This document shows, one piece after another, positions 40,901 to 49,875 of a DNA stretch of 64,000 nucleotides. The stretch lies in the NCBI GenBank assembly GCA_022486705.1, contig JAKVKC010000011.1, positions 1 through 64,000 on the forward strand, in the 5' to 3' direction. A model generated the notes under the pieces. It had not been told where the DNA came from and ran no database searches. It saw only the letters and a list, made by a program, of their open reading frames with translations. This DNA is from Solobacterium sp. Lineage in GTDB: Bacteria; Bacillota_I; Bacilli_A; Erysipelotrichales; Erysipelotrichaceae. The position numbers were made by a program, and so were the translations under genes. Position 1 is the first letter of the stretch. Each line of letters opens with the position of its first letter.

Positions 40901-43681
40901 CTATTTCTGCTTCCGCTTGAACAGGATCTTCATTTCTCTCTTTGCTGCATATGGCAGCACCAGCTTCATCTTATCTTCAGATCTGAGCATACGGCTGGCA
41001 TCTGGGAGATCTCTCTCCAGATGGATCGCATCAAATTCACATCTTGTTGTGCATAGACCGCAGCCAATGCATCTGTTCAGATCAACCGTTGTTGCTCCGC
41101 AGCTCAGGCATCTCTTTGCCTCCGTGCGTACCTGTTCTTCGGTCAGCGGTACAGAAGGATCCTTAAATGGATCGTCTGTTTTCTTTCTGCCTGGGATCTG
41201 CCGCTTGGCATTGTCATATCCTTCAATATCGAGATTGTCTTTATCCAGTTCACTGAACTGTCTGAGATCTCTGCCGATCGTCAGCGACTGTCCATGATGG
41301 ACAAAGCGATGCATGGATTCAGAGGCCAGCTTGCCTTCGGCAATTGCATCAATGGCGAACTTCGCACCATGATAGATATCACCGCCGGTGAAGATATCAT
41401 CCTGCGATGTCTGGAATGTCGTTGGATCTGCTTTGATATAGCCGTTCTTATAGAGCTCGACATTTTCATCTTTCAGCAGACTGCCCCAGACAGCGGACTG
41501 TCCGATTGCTTCCAGGACATGTGCTCCCTGAATGGTCAGGGTCTCATTTTCGTCATACTGCGGATTGAATCTGCCATCCGCATCTTTGACCTGCGTGCAC
41601 TTTTTAAAGAGGACACCGACAGCTTTGCCATTCTCGGTGAGGATCTCTTTCGGTCCCCAGCCATTCTTTACCACGACACCATCTGCTTCTGCAGCAGCCA
41701 CCTCTGCTTCACTGGCTGGCATCTCATGTTCGCCTTCCAAGCAGAGCATCGTAACTTTGCCTTCGGTCAGACGGGATGCAGTTCTGGCCACATCGACCGC
41801 TACATTGCCGCCGCCGATGACAATGACATCGCCCTGCATGCTTTCATGAACATCCTGACTGCTGCGATTCAGGAAGGATACTGCAGATTCTACGCCTTCA
41901 CTGTCTTCGCCTGGAACATTTGTCTTTCTGCCGCCGCTGAGACCGATGGCCAGATAGAACGCTTTATAGCCATCTTCCCGCAGCTGTCTGATCGTAATAT
42001 CTTTGCCTACTTCTGTACCGCACCTGATCTCTACGCCCATCTGTTTCAGGACATCGATCTCTGCTTCCAGAACATTCTTTTCCAAGACAAAGTTCGGGAT
42101 ACCGTTCATTAACATACCGCCCGGTCTCTTTTCTTTTTCAAAGACCGTAACGTCATAGCCTCTTTCTCTTAAGTAATATGCACAGCTCAGTCCGGCAGGC
42201 CCGGCCCCGATGATCGCCATCTTGTAATCCGGTCCCCACATACCGCCATGATCTGTCTCACAGACGGGAATATATCTCTGATCCGCATCCAGTTCCTGCT
42301 GCGCAATGAAGCGCTTGATATCATCAATGGCGACTGGTGCATCGATCATGCCTCTGGTGCATTCCTGTTCACAGCGCTTGTTGCATACCGCCCCGCATAC
42401 ATATGGGAAAGGATTGTCTTCCTTGATCAGTTTCAGTGCTTCCAAGTACTTGCCTTCACCTGCTAATTTTATATATCCCTGTGAAGCTAAGTGTGCAGGG
42501 CAGCTTGCCTTGCATGGTGCAGTCCCTGTTTCATAGCAGTTGATCTTCGCATCTTCACGATAATGAGGATTCCAATTGTCAGCTGTCCACTTTGTTTCAT
42601 CCGGCAGCAGCGTCATTGGATACTTGATCTCTCCCTGCTTTGTGCAGAGCTTCTGACCAAGCTTGGCTGCCCCAACAGGACATACCTCAACGCACTTTCC
42701 GCAGGCGACGCAGTTCTCTTTATCAACATGTGCGCGGTAAGCAGAGCGAGACATATTCGGCGTATTGTACAGCTGAGAAGTACGGATTGCATTGCATACG
42801 CCAGGCGCACAGTTGCATAAACCAACGATCTTATCTTCCCCATCAATATTGGTCGTCTGATGCACAAAGCCATGGCGCTCCCCACGCTCGCATACTTCAA
42901 GAGCTTCTTCTTTGGTAATGTAATGGCCGCGGCCGGTATTGACGCACCACTCCGCCAAGTCGCCAAGGCCGATGCAGCACTCCTGTTCCACGGATCCATC
43001 GCCTTCTCCACGCATCGTCTGCTGTCTGCGGCAGGTACATACACCGATACTGAGCTTGCCTTCATATTTATCCAGCCAATGCGAAATATGTTCCATCGAT
43101 ACAGAGTCATTGGTCGATTCAATGGCTTTCTCTACCGGAATAACATGCATGCCAACACCAGCTCCGCCTAACGGGATCATCGGGGTAAGTCCTTCCAATG
43201 GCATCTGTGTCATCAGATTGAAGAATGTCGCAATATTCGGATGCTGCTTCATCAGTTCATCATTCATGACCATGAACTCCGCAATGCCCGGCACAAAGAT
43301 CGGTACATCATACTGAATATGAGCATCGGCATTTTCACGGTTCGTTTCCACGCATCCGATCCAGCACAGATGATCCAATACTTTCTGTGCTTCTTCTTCG
43401 GTAAGACCATTGCGCTGTGCAACTTCTGCCAGCTGCAGTGATACTCTGGTCTTCTTGAAGCTGAGCATCATCTTCGCTTCCTGCTTGGTCAGCACTTCAT
43501 CCAGGCACCATACTTCCGGATCTTCCGGTTTGATCGTATGTGTCAGCTTCGCAGCCATACGGTCCGTGATCATACCAGCAAGCTGAATAATGATCTTCTC
43601 CTTTTCAGGATCCGGAGCTACATAATTCGGGTCTAAGCGGAAATCCCAATCATTGGTCATGCGGTTCTTCTGATCTTTCAT
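40901..43681 (-). CDS. Large FAD-dependent, multi-Fe-S oxidoreductase (GltD-like) in the hyp cluster
   Basis: A 926-residue protein. An N-terminal module (1 to about 290) of unfamiliar type ends in Cys-rich VCTCRRQQTM and NCAPGVCNAIR stretches; then a ferredoxin-like CVACGKCVEVCP near 325; a GltD-type Cys region (CKASCPAHL, CGAVCNKRCEQECTR); a FAD-binding IIGAGPAGLSCAYYLRERG near 495; an NAD(P)-binding VIGGGNVAVDVARTA; and a C-terminal ferredoxin CIGCGLCTTRCEFDAIHL. It should move electrons between NAD(P)H and a ferredoxin or another protein. It lies between two HypB GTPase genes and hypA, so it may act with a nickel enzyme. Confidence 0.88.
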   Translation of the reverse strand: MKDQKNRMTNDWDFRLDPNYVAPDPEKEKIIIQLAGMITDRMAAKLTHTIKPEDPEVWCLDEVLTKQEAKMMLSFKKTRVSLQLAEVAQRNGLTEEEAQKVLDHLCWIGCVETNRENADAHIQYDVPIFVPGIAEFMVMNDELMKQHPNIATFFNLMTQMPLEGLTPMIPLGGAGVGMHVIPVEKAIESTNDSVSMEHISHWLDKYEGKLSIGVCTCRRQQTMRGEGDGSVEQECCIGLGDLAEWCVNTGRGHYITKEEALEVCERGERHGFVHQTTNIDGEDKIVGLCNCAPGVCNAIRTSQLYNTPNMSRSAYRAHVDKENCVACGKCVEVCPVGAAKLGQKLCTKQGEIKYPMTLLPDETKWTADNWNPHYREDAKINCYETGTAPCKASCPAHLASQGYIKLAGEGKYLEALKLIKEDNPFPYVCGAVCNKRCEQECTRGMIDAPVAIDDIKRFIAQQELDADQRYIPVCETDHGGMWGPDYKMAIIGAGPAGLSCAYYLRERGYDVTVFEKEKRPGGMLMNGIPNFVLEKNVLEAEIDVLKQMGVEIRCGTEVGKDITIRQLREDGYKAFYLAIGLSGGRKTNVPGEDSEGVESAVSFLNRSSQDVHESMQGDVIVIGGGNVAVDVARTASRLTEGKVTMLCLEGEHEMPASEAEVAAAEADGVVVKNGWGPKEILTENGKAVGVLFKKCTQVKDADGRFNPQYDENETLTIQGAHVLEAIGQSAVWGSLLKDENVELYKNGYIKADPTTFQTSQDDIFTGGDIYHGAKFAIDAIAEGKLASESMHRFVHHGQSLTIGRDLRQFSELDKDNLDIEGYDNAKRQIPGRKKTDDPFKDPSVPLTEEQVRTEAKRCLSCGATTVDLNRCIGCGLCTTRCEFDAIHLERDLPDASRMLRSEDKMKLVLPYAAKREMKILFKRKQK

Positions 43682-43682
43682 C

Positions 43683-44345
43683 TTACTTGTCCTCTTTCCA
43701 TTTTCGTACTTCTTCTTTCAGCCATGCGATCCATGCATCCATGCCATCTCCTGTCTTAGCAGACAATGGATAGATCTCGATCCCCGGATTCAGCATCTTC
43801 GCTCTTTTCCGACAATCCTCCAAAGAGAAATTGAAATATGGCATCGCATCGATCTTTGATATAACCAGCACATCGCTCTTCTGGAACATCAGCGGATACT
43901 TCAGCGGTTTGTCATCCCCTTCGGGGACACTGAGGATCATGACATTCTTTCCTGCCCCGGTATCAAATTCCGCCGGACAGATCAGATTTCCTACATTCTC
44001 CAAAAAGATCAGATCATTGTCCCTCTTCATGGATGCAAGTCCCTGTGCGCTCATGCCGGCATCCATATGGCACATGCCATCGGTATGAACCTGAATGCTT
44101 TCCGCCCCGGCCGCTTCCATTCTTTCGGCATCTACCGAGGAATCAATATCTGCTTCCATGACGCCGATCTTCATTTCATCTTTCAATGCTTTGATCGATG
44201 CCCCAAGCAGAGTTGTCTTGCCAGATCCCGGTGAGCTCATCAGATTGATCAGCAGCGATCCCTGTTCTTTCATTCTTATCCGCATTGCTTGGGCATCCGC
44301 ATCATTGGATGCCGTAACACTTTCATGGAGTTCAATGACTTTCAT
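43683..44345 (-). CDS. hypB: HypB-like nickel-insertion GTPase (second copy)
   Basis: A 220-residue SIMIBI GTPase with P-loop SSPGSGKTTL (37-46), metal-binding Cys-His in GMCHMDAGM, and NLICPAEFD, IDAMPYFN further on. The N-terminal CxxCGC nickel site of some HypB is absent, as in the short form. It follows a close paralogue that it overlaps by 14 bases and precedes the oxidoreductase by one base. GGAGGAAG precedes the start. Gives nickel to HypA or directly to an apo-enzyme, fuelled by GTP. Confidence 0.9.
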   Translation of the reverse strand: MKVIELHESVTASNDADAQAMRIRMKEQGSLLINLMSSPGSGKTTLLGASIKALKDEMKIGVMEADIDSSVDAERMEAAGAESIQVHTDGMCHMDAGMSAQGLASMKRDNDLIFLENVGNLICPAEFDTGAGKNVMILSVPEGDDKPLKYPLMFQKSDVLVISKIDAMPYFNFSLEDCRKRAKMLNPGIEIYPLSAKTGDGMDAWIAWLKEEVRKWKEDK

Positions 44346-45015
44346 TGTGCTTCCTCCATTCTTCTATTTCTTTCTGCAGCCAGCTGATCCATGCATCAAA
44401 GCCATCTCCCGTAAGAGAAGATACACGGAAACACTGGATCGCAGGATTCAGTGCTTTTGCCCGCTGTTCTGCTTTGGCAAAATCATAATCGAACACTTCT
44501 GCCACATCGATCTTATTCTCGATCATGACATCGCTGACACGGAACATCAGCGGATACTTCAATGGTTTATCGTCTCCCTCCGGAACGCTGAGGATCATGA
44601 CCTTCTTATTGGCGCCGACATCGAATTCGGCCGGGCATACAAGGTTCCCAACATTCTCTAAGAAAATGACATCCAGATCTTCCAGGCCCATCTCTTCTAA
44701 GCCTCGCTTGGTCATATCTGCATCCATATGGCAGCTTCCGCCCGTATGGAGCTGTATCGCTCTGGCCCCTGCAGCGGCAATTGTCTTGGCATCTACATCA
44801 GAATCAACATCCGCTTCCATGACTCCGATCCGATACTGTTTCTGCAATGCGTGTATGGTCCGTACCAGACATGTTGTTTTGCCCGCCCCGGGAGAGGACA
44901 TCAGATTGACAAGAAAGATCTTCTTTTCTGCTAAGATCTTTCTCACTTCTGCCGCCTCACGGTCATTGTCTGCTTCTATTCTTTCTTTTGTTTCAAAGAT
45001 CTCAAACTGATCCAT
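44332..45015 (-). CDS. hypB: HypB-like nickel-insertion GTPase (first copy)
   Basis: A 227-residue paralogue of the next gene with P-loop SSPGAGKTTC, metal motif GSCHMDADM and the G-domain sequence LICPAEFD as VCPAEFDVGANKK. The two copies share most positions but differ in the N-terminal helix and in surface residues, so they may form a heterodimer or serve two clients. First gene of the operon hypB-hypB-oxidoreductase-hypA; AGGGAGGT precedes the start. Confidence 0.88.
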   Translation of the reverse strand: MDQFEIFETKERIEADNDREAAEVRKILAEKKIFLVNLMSSPGAGKTTCLVRTIHALQKQYRIGVMEADVDSDVDAKTIAAAGARAIQLHTGGSCHMDADMTKRGLEEMGLEDLDVIFLENVGNLVCPAEFDVGANKKVMILSVPEGDDKPLKYPLMFRVSDVMIENKIDVAEVFDYDFAKAEQRAKALNPAIQCFRVSSLTGDGFDAWISWLQKEIEEWRKHNESH

Positions 45016-45429
45016 GGGACCTCCCTTCTGTATTATTTGTTGTAAGTGCTTTCAGCATCTCTATTTTATAAGATAGTGAATATTTACACAATGCGTATTC
45101 CTTTCCTTCTTTACTACAATTCATGTGCTTTGTTTGAACAAAATTGTATTTCAAAAGACTTTGTATCATTTATTTCGATTATTTCACAAAACAATCTGTT
45201 TTCTATTTTCCAATTCACTGTATTTTGATAGAACAGTACTCCGAATATTTCAGTACGAGCACCCCAAATTTGATGCATATAAGCAGTCCCATTCCTTCAT
45301 TCATTGTAAAATGTGTTGCACTTCTACACTTTTTCGTCGTAAAAAGTGTTATGTTTCTACACTTTTTCATTGCAATTTCTGTATATCTGGGCTATATTAT
45401 GGCTGTAAAGCAATGAGGAGGTGTTTCAA
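45016..45429. other. AT-rich non-coding gap with ACACTTTTT inverted repeats
   Basis: A 414-base gap between divergent hypB and the ATPase gene. It holds ACACTTTTT at 45326-45334, its inverse AAAAAGTGT at 45341-45349 (6-base centre) and a third copy at 45359-45367. A TATTAT-rich -10 lies near 45395-45410. No gene is supported in the rest; the composition is AT-rich compared with the flanking hyp genes, consistent with an inserted segment. Confidence 0.5.
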
Positions 45430-46740
45430 ATGTATCGAACAGCGATTGAAAAACTATATGAATGGAAAAACAGTATAGTACGAAAGCCTCTAATTATCGA
45501 AGGCGCTCGACAGGTTGGTAAGACTTGGTTGATGAAGGAATTTGGTTCCAAGGCTTATAAAAATACGGTATATATCAACTTTGATGCAAATGAAAAAATG
45601 GCAGAACTCTTTTCAACCAATCTAAATACAGACCGAATCATTCTCGGGTTAGAACTTTATAGCGGTCAAAAGATTGAAGCTGATAATACATTGATTATTT
45701 TTGATGAAATTCAAGAAGTACCAAAAGCTCTTTCTTCCCTGAAATATTTCTATGAGAATGCTCCACAGTATCATATTATCTGTGCCGGATCTTTATTAGG
45801 GATTGCTCTCCACGAAGGTACATCTTTTCCTGTAGGAAAAGTCAATTTTCTAAAACTGTATCCTCTTTCCTTTCATGAATTCTTAATTGCAACTGCTAAT
45901 GAGAGATTCAGTGACCTATTGAATGCACAAGAGTATGACTTAATCTCTTCTTTTAAACAAACATACATCGATGAACTTAAACATTATTATTTTGTAGGTG
46001 GAATGCCGGAAGCAGTTGTAAGCTTTGCCGAAAATCATGATTTCAACAAAGTTCGTGATATTCAGAATAATATTTTAGCTGCGTATGAACAAGACTTTTC
46101 TAAGCATGCGCCATATTCGATTGTTCCGAAAATTCGCATGATATGGAACAGTATTCCTTCGCAATTAGCCAAAGAAAACAAGAAATTTATTTATGGGCTT
46201 GTTCGAGAAGGTGCTCGTGCAAAGGATTACGAAGCTGCAATTATGTGGCTCACTGACTGTGGACTAATCTATAAAATCAACCGTGTCAGTACTGCCAATC
46301 TTCCCTTGAAAGCTTATGAAGATCCACGTGCATTCAAACTATATGTCATGGATGTCGGTCTGCTAAGTTGTATGGCTGGTTTACAACAGCGCACATTGTT
46401 AGATGGTAATAACATGTTCACCGAATTCAAAGGGGCATTAACGGAACAATATGTCTGCCAACAGCTCAAGACGATCGATAATCTAAGCATCTATTACTTC
46501 ACCAATGATCGCGGTTCTTGCGAGGTTGATTTCATCATTAGTAATGGTGAAAAGATCATTCCTGTAGAAGTGAAAGCAGAAGTCAATCTCAAAGCAAAAA
46601 GCTTACAAGTTTTCAAAGAGAAATATAAACCAGAAATCTCTGTTCGCACTTCTATGACAAATTACAAGAAAGAAGGCTGGTTACTAAATCTTCCCTTATA
46701 TGCCGTGTCACAAATTACAAAGGAATGCATAGCGAAATAA
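45430..46740 (+). CDS. AAA ATPase with C-terminal DUF4143 nuclease-like domain
   Basis: A 436-residue protein. Walker A is GARQVGKTWL, Walker B LIIFDEIQEVP, and a sensor motif AGSLLGIAL follows. The C-terminal DUF4143 part has EVDFIISNGEKIIPVEVKAE, the PD-(D/E)xK-type core, so it may bind or cut DNA or RNA; the role of the family is not known. The start at 45430 follows GAGGAGGTG; an in-frame GTG lies at 45421. Codons are clearly AT-richer than in neighbours, and the gene stands alone next to an IS110 remnant, so it was probably acquired. Confidence 0.88.
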   Translation: MYRTAIEKLYEWKNSIVRKPLIIEGARQVGKTWLMKEFGSKAYKNTVYINFDANEKMAELFSTNLNTDRIILGLELYSGQKIEADNTLIIFDEIQEVPKALSSLKYFYENAPQYHIICAGSLLGIALHEGTSFPVGKVNFLKLYPLSFHEFLIATANERFSDLLNAQEYDLISSFKQTYIDELKHYYFVGGMPEAVVSFAENHDFNKVRDIQNNILAAYEQDFSKHAPYSIVPKIRMIWNSIPSQLAKENKKFIYGLVREGARAKDYEAAIMWLTDCGLIYKINRVSTANLPLKAYEDPRAFKLYVMDVGLLSCMAGLQQRTLLDGNNMFTEFKGALTEQYVCQQLKTIDNLSIYYFTNDRGSCEVDFIISNGEKIIPVEVKAEVNLKAKSLQVFKEKYKPEISVRTSMTNYKKEGWLLNLPLYAVSQITKECIAK

Positions 46741-46760
46741 CACTATGGCAACGAATCATT

Positions 46761-46888
46761 TCAAACAATCAAAAAATGCTTAACTCCAGCATCTATCAGC
46801 TGCTTGTACAGTGTATAGACCAGGCCTCATAGCCGCATAGCACTGCAGTGTTTGGCCCATGCATTTCTTTGATTTTCTCTGCATACTT
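46761..46888 (-). pseudogene. Decayed fragment of an IS110-family transposase
   Basis: Read on the minus strand, one frame gives KYAEKIKEMHGPNTAVLCGYEA and, after a one-base shift, another gives VYTLYKQLIDAGVKHFLIV. Joined, they match the IS110/DEDD-transposase segment with its conserved YEAG...GYxLYxxL...G. No start, no catalytic end and stops in all frames: a dead relic. The rest of 46741-46994 holds nothing else I can support. Confidence 0.55.
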
Positions 46889-46994
46889 TTACTTAGCCGT
46901 AATTAGTATATTCCAGGTAAATCCTCGAATATTGCAAATCACGGTTGGGTCATTACATATTGTCTAGAATTAAGCTCAATGGAACGAATATATA

Positions 46995-49703
46995 CTAATG
47001 CTGTTTATAGGTAATCTTTTGTCCTGTATATGACTTAAGAAGAATCTCTTGGATATCCTTGACCATTGGTACTCTTGGATTTGCTGGTGAACATTGATCT
47101 TCATATGCGAGATAAGAAATCTTTTCCACCGCATCATTCCATGTTTTCTGATCCACTCCTTGGGCACCAAAATTCATTTCAATACCAACATCTTCACCAA
47201 GCTGTTTCACGGCATCCGCAAATGCTTGGACGCCCTTTTGTGTCGAAGTGAACTTTAAGCCTACCGCTGCTGCCAATTCACAGTATCTTTCATCGGCGTC
47301 ATAGCACTGATACTTCGGCCATACGCCTGGCTTCTCTGGCTTTGTGCCATTGTAGCGAATGACATACGGAAGCAGGATCGCACAGCATCTGCCGTGGACT
47401 AAATGGAATTCTGCACCGATCTTATGGGCCATGGAGTGATCCATGCCAAGATATGCATTGGCAAATGCCATACCGGCCATGGTTGCAGCGTTGTGCATCT
47501 TTTCTTTCGCTTCTTCATCCGCAGCGCCATTGTGCACTGCTCTAGGCAGATATTCAAAGACCATCTTCACTGCCTTCAGGGCCAAGGCATCGGTAAAGTC
47601 AGATGCCATAACAGATACATAGGCTTCGACTGCATGCGTCAATACATCCATGCCGGAATCTGCAGCGACCTTCGGCGGCAGCGACATGACAAGTGCTGGA
47701 TCAATGATAGCCACAGTCGGGGTCAGAGAATAGTCCGTCAATGGATACTTGCGATGCGTTTCTTTATCGGTAATGACCGCAAATGGCGATACTTCAGAAC
47801 CAGTGCCGGATGTTGTCGGAATACAGACAAGATGCGATTTCTTACCAAGCTCTGGATATTGGAAAGCACGCTTGCGGATATCCATGAACTTCTGCTTGAG
47901 ATCATCGAAGTTGACTTCCGGATGTTCATAATACAGCCACATGCCCTTGGCCGCATCCATCACAGAGCCGCCGCCCAAGGCAATGATCGTATCCGGTTTG
48001 AACGCTTCCATCAGCGCCCAGCCCTTTTTCACCGTCTGGATCGATGGATCAGGTTCTACATCGGAGAACAGCTGATAGATGACTTTGTTATTTCTCTTTT
48101 CCAGCTGATCGGTAATACGGCTGAGGTATCCCAGCTGGACCATGGACTGATCCGTAACAATGAAGGCACGTTTGATCTCACGCATATCGCGAAGATAGGT
48201 GATGGAATTCTGTTCGATATAGATCTTGCTTGGGATTTTGAACCATTGCATAGTATTTCTCCTCTTTCCGATCTTCTTGATATTGAGCAGGTTGATCGCA
48301 CTGACATTGCCGGCGACGGAGTTATGACCATAGGATCCGCATCCCAGTGTCAGAGAAGGAATGAAACTGTTATAGATATTGCCGATGCCGCCGAAAGTCG
48401 TTGGTGAGTTCCAGATAAGACGGCATGCTTTCATGCGTTTGCCGTATTCCTTGACCAAGCTTTCATTTCTTGTATGGATCGCCGCCGTATGGCCGATGCC
48501 ATTGAGCATCAATGTCGCTTCTGCTTTATTGAAGCCATCCGCAACATCTTCTGCTTTTTCAAAAGCAAGGACAGGCGACAGCTTTTCTCTGGATAATGGT
48601 TCATTGACGCCCGGTTCCCCAACTTCCGCCATTAAGATTGAAGTATCCGGATCTACCGTGAAGCCTGCCTGGGCTGCGATCCAAGCTGCCGGCTTGCCAG
48701 CTACTGCGCCATTCAGTCTTGCGTTCTTCGCTTCCGGTGTATTGGCATTTGCGCCGAACATATATGTCTCTAATAATTTCTTTTCTTTCGGTGTGCAGAA
48801 GTGGACATTGTAATGCAGGAATTCTTCTTTCACATCATCATAGATCTCTTTATCCACGATCACAGTCTGTTCGGATGCACAGATCATGCCGTTATCAAAA
48901 GCTTTGGACATGGCGATATCATTGACTGCCTGCTTGATATCTGCCGTTGTTTCAATATAGGCAGGCGCATTTCCTGCACCGACGCCTAAGGCCGGCTTGC
49001 CGCAGGAATACGCTGCTTTGACCATAGCATTGCCGCCGGTAGCCAGAATGGTCGATACGCCATCGGCATGCATCAGGGCAGAGGTTGCTTCCATGGAAGG
49101 TTCATCGATCCACTGAATGCAGTTTTCCGGTGCACCGGCTGCCAAAGCTGCGTCATAGACGATCTTTGCGGCGGCTGCAGAGCACTTCTGTGCCAATGGA
49201 TGGAAGGCAAAGATAATTGGATTTCTGGTCTTCAGGCAGATCAGAGATTTAAAGATAGCCGTCGATGTCGGATTGGTCACCGGTGTAATGCCAGCAATAA
49301 CGCCAACTGGTTCTGCCACTTCCTGGATCCCTGTGACCGGATCTTCACTGATGATGCCGACGGTCTTCATCGTACGTATATTGTTGACCATATATTCGCA
49401 GGCAAACAGATTCTTCGTTGCTTTGTCTTCAAAGACTCCGCGGCCTGTTTCTTCAACCGCCATCTTTGCCAAAGCGCCATGCTGGTCCAAAGCAGCGACA
49501 GTGCACTTAGCAACAATGTAATCGATCTTTTCCTGATCGAAGGATGCATAGTCATCCAATGCTTTTAAGGCCTTCGCTACTTTCTCATCTACTTCGGCAA
49601 TTCTAGGTTCTTCATTTTTAACGGGAGATGCATTGATCGGTGCGGCTTTTTTAGGAGCTGCTTTTTTCTTTGGAGCGGCTGTGCTTTTCTTGCGCTGTAC
49701 CAT
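46995..49703 (-). CDS. adhE: Bifunctional aldehyde-alcohol dehydrogenase AdhE with Lys/Ala/Pro-rich N-terminal tail
   Basis: A 902-residue fermentation enzyme turning acetyl-CoA to acetaldehyde and then ethanol with two NADH. The N-terminal ALDH half (about 40-470) has the catalytic Cys in FDNGMICASEQTVIVD; the C-terminal Fe-ADH half has GGGSVMDAAKG, IPTTSGTGSEVSPFAVI and the iron ligands in MDVLTHAVEAYVS and MAHKIGAEFHLVHG. Unusually, it begins with about 30 extra residues rich in Lys, Ala and Pro (KKSTAAPKKKAAPKKAAP), unlike standard AdhE. Two Rex-like sites precede the start. The start itself is supported by AGGAGG. Confidence 0.95.
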   Translation of the reverse strand: MVQRKKSTAAPKKKAAPKKAAPINASPVKNEEPRIAEVDEKVAKALKALDDYASFDQEKIDYIVAKCTVAALDQHGALAKMAVEETGRGVFEDKATKNLFACEYMVNNIRTMKTVGIISEDPVTGIQEVAEPVGVIAGITPVTNPTSTAIFKSLICLKTRNPIIFAFHPLAQKCSAAAAKIVYDAALAAGAPENCIQWIDEPSMEATSALMHADGVSTILATGGNAMVKAAYSCGKPALGVGAGNAPAYIETTADIKQAVNDIAMSKAFDNGMICASEQTVIVDKEIYDDVKEEFLHYNVHFCTPKEKKLLETYMFGANANTPEAKNARLNGAVAGKPAAWIAAQAGFTVDPDTSILMAEVGEPGVNEPLSREKLSPVLAFEKAEDVADGFNKAEATLMLNGIGHTAAIHTRNESLVKEYGKRMKACRLIWNSPTTFGGIGNIYNSFIPSLTLGCGSYGHNSVAGNVSAINLLNIKKIGKRRNTMQWFKIPSKIYIEQNSITYLRDMREIKRAFIVTDQSMVQLGYLSRITDQLEKRNNKVIYQLFSDVEPDPSIQTVKKGWALMEAFKPDTIIALGGGSVMDAAKGMWLYYEHPEVNFDDLKQKFMDIRKRAFQYPELGKKSHLVCIPTTSGTGSEVSPFAVITDKETHRKYPLTDYSLTPTVAIIDPALVMSLPPKVAADSGMDVLTHAVEAYVSVMASDFTDALALKAVKMVFEYLPRAVHNGAADEEAKEKMHNAATMAGMAFANAYLGMDHSMAHKIGAEFHLVHGRCCAILLPYVIRYNGTKPEKPGVWPKYQCYDADERYCELAAAVGLKFTSTQKGVQAFADAVKQLGEDVGIEMNFGAQGVDQKTWNDAVEKISYLAYEDQCSPANPRVPMVKDIQEILLKSYTGQKITYKQH

Positions 49704-49715
49704 GTATTGTCCTCC

Positions 49716-49731
49716 TGTGAATCATTTCACA
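49716..49731. promoter_or_regulatory. Rex-like operator before adhE
   Basis: TGTGAATCATTTCACA is a perfect inverted repeat (TGTGAA/TTCACA) matching the redox-sensing Rex consensus, 12 bases upstream of the adhE start and overlapping the ribosome site. A weaker half-matching site TTGTTAAC...AATCACAA lies at 49773-49790. Confidence 0.65.
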
Positions 49732-49826
49732 TGGTTAGATTAGCATGCCCTTTATCCTCTTGCAAGACATTTTGTTAACGAAATCACAAGTAAACGCTTA
49801 CAACTTGATCTTTCTTCTTTTTATGC

Positions 49827-49852
49827 AGAAAAGGCACACCTTCCGGCATGCC
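49827..49852 (-). terminator. Terminator after the copA gene
   Basis: On the minus strand GGCATGCC (49852-49845), a GGAA tetraloop and GGTGTGCC (49840-49833) pair over eight positions with two G-U pairs, then TTTT. Confidence 0.75.
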
Positions 49853-49875
49853 CTTTCCGCAAATATCACTCTTTT

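Noticed and set aside
41294-42112. 272-codon ORF opposite the FAD oxidoreductase
   Set aside because: Shadow ORF; the minus-strand enzyme has clear FAD and NAD(P) motifs there.
47403-48407. 334-codon ORF opposite adhE
   Set aside because: Shadow of the Fe-ADH half of AdhE, no ribosome site.
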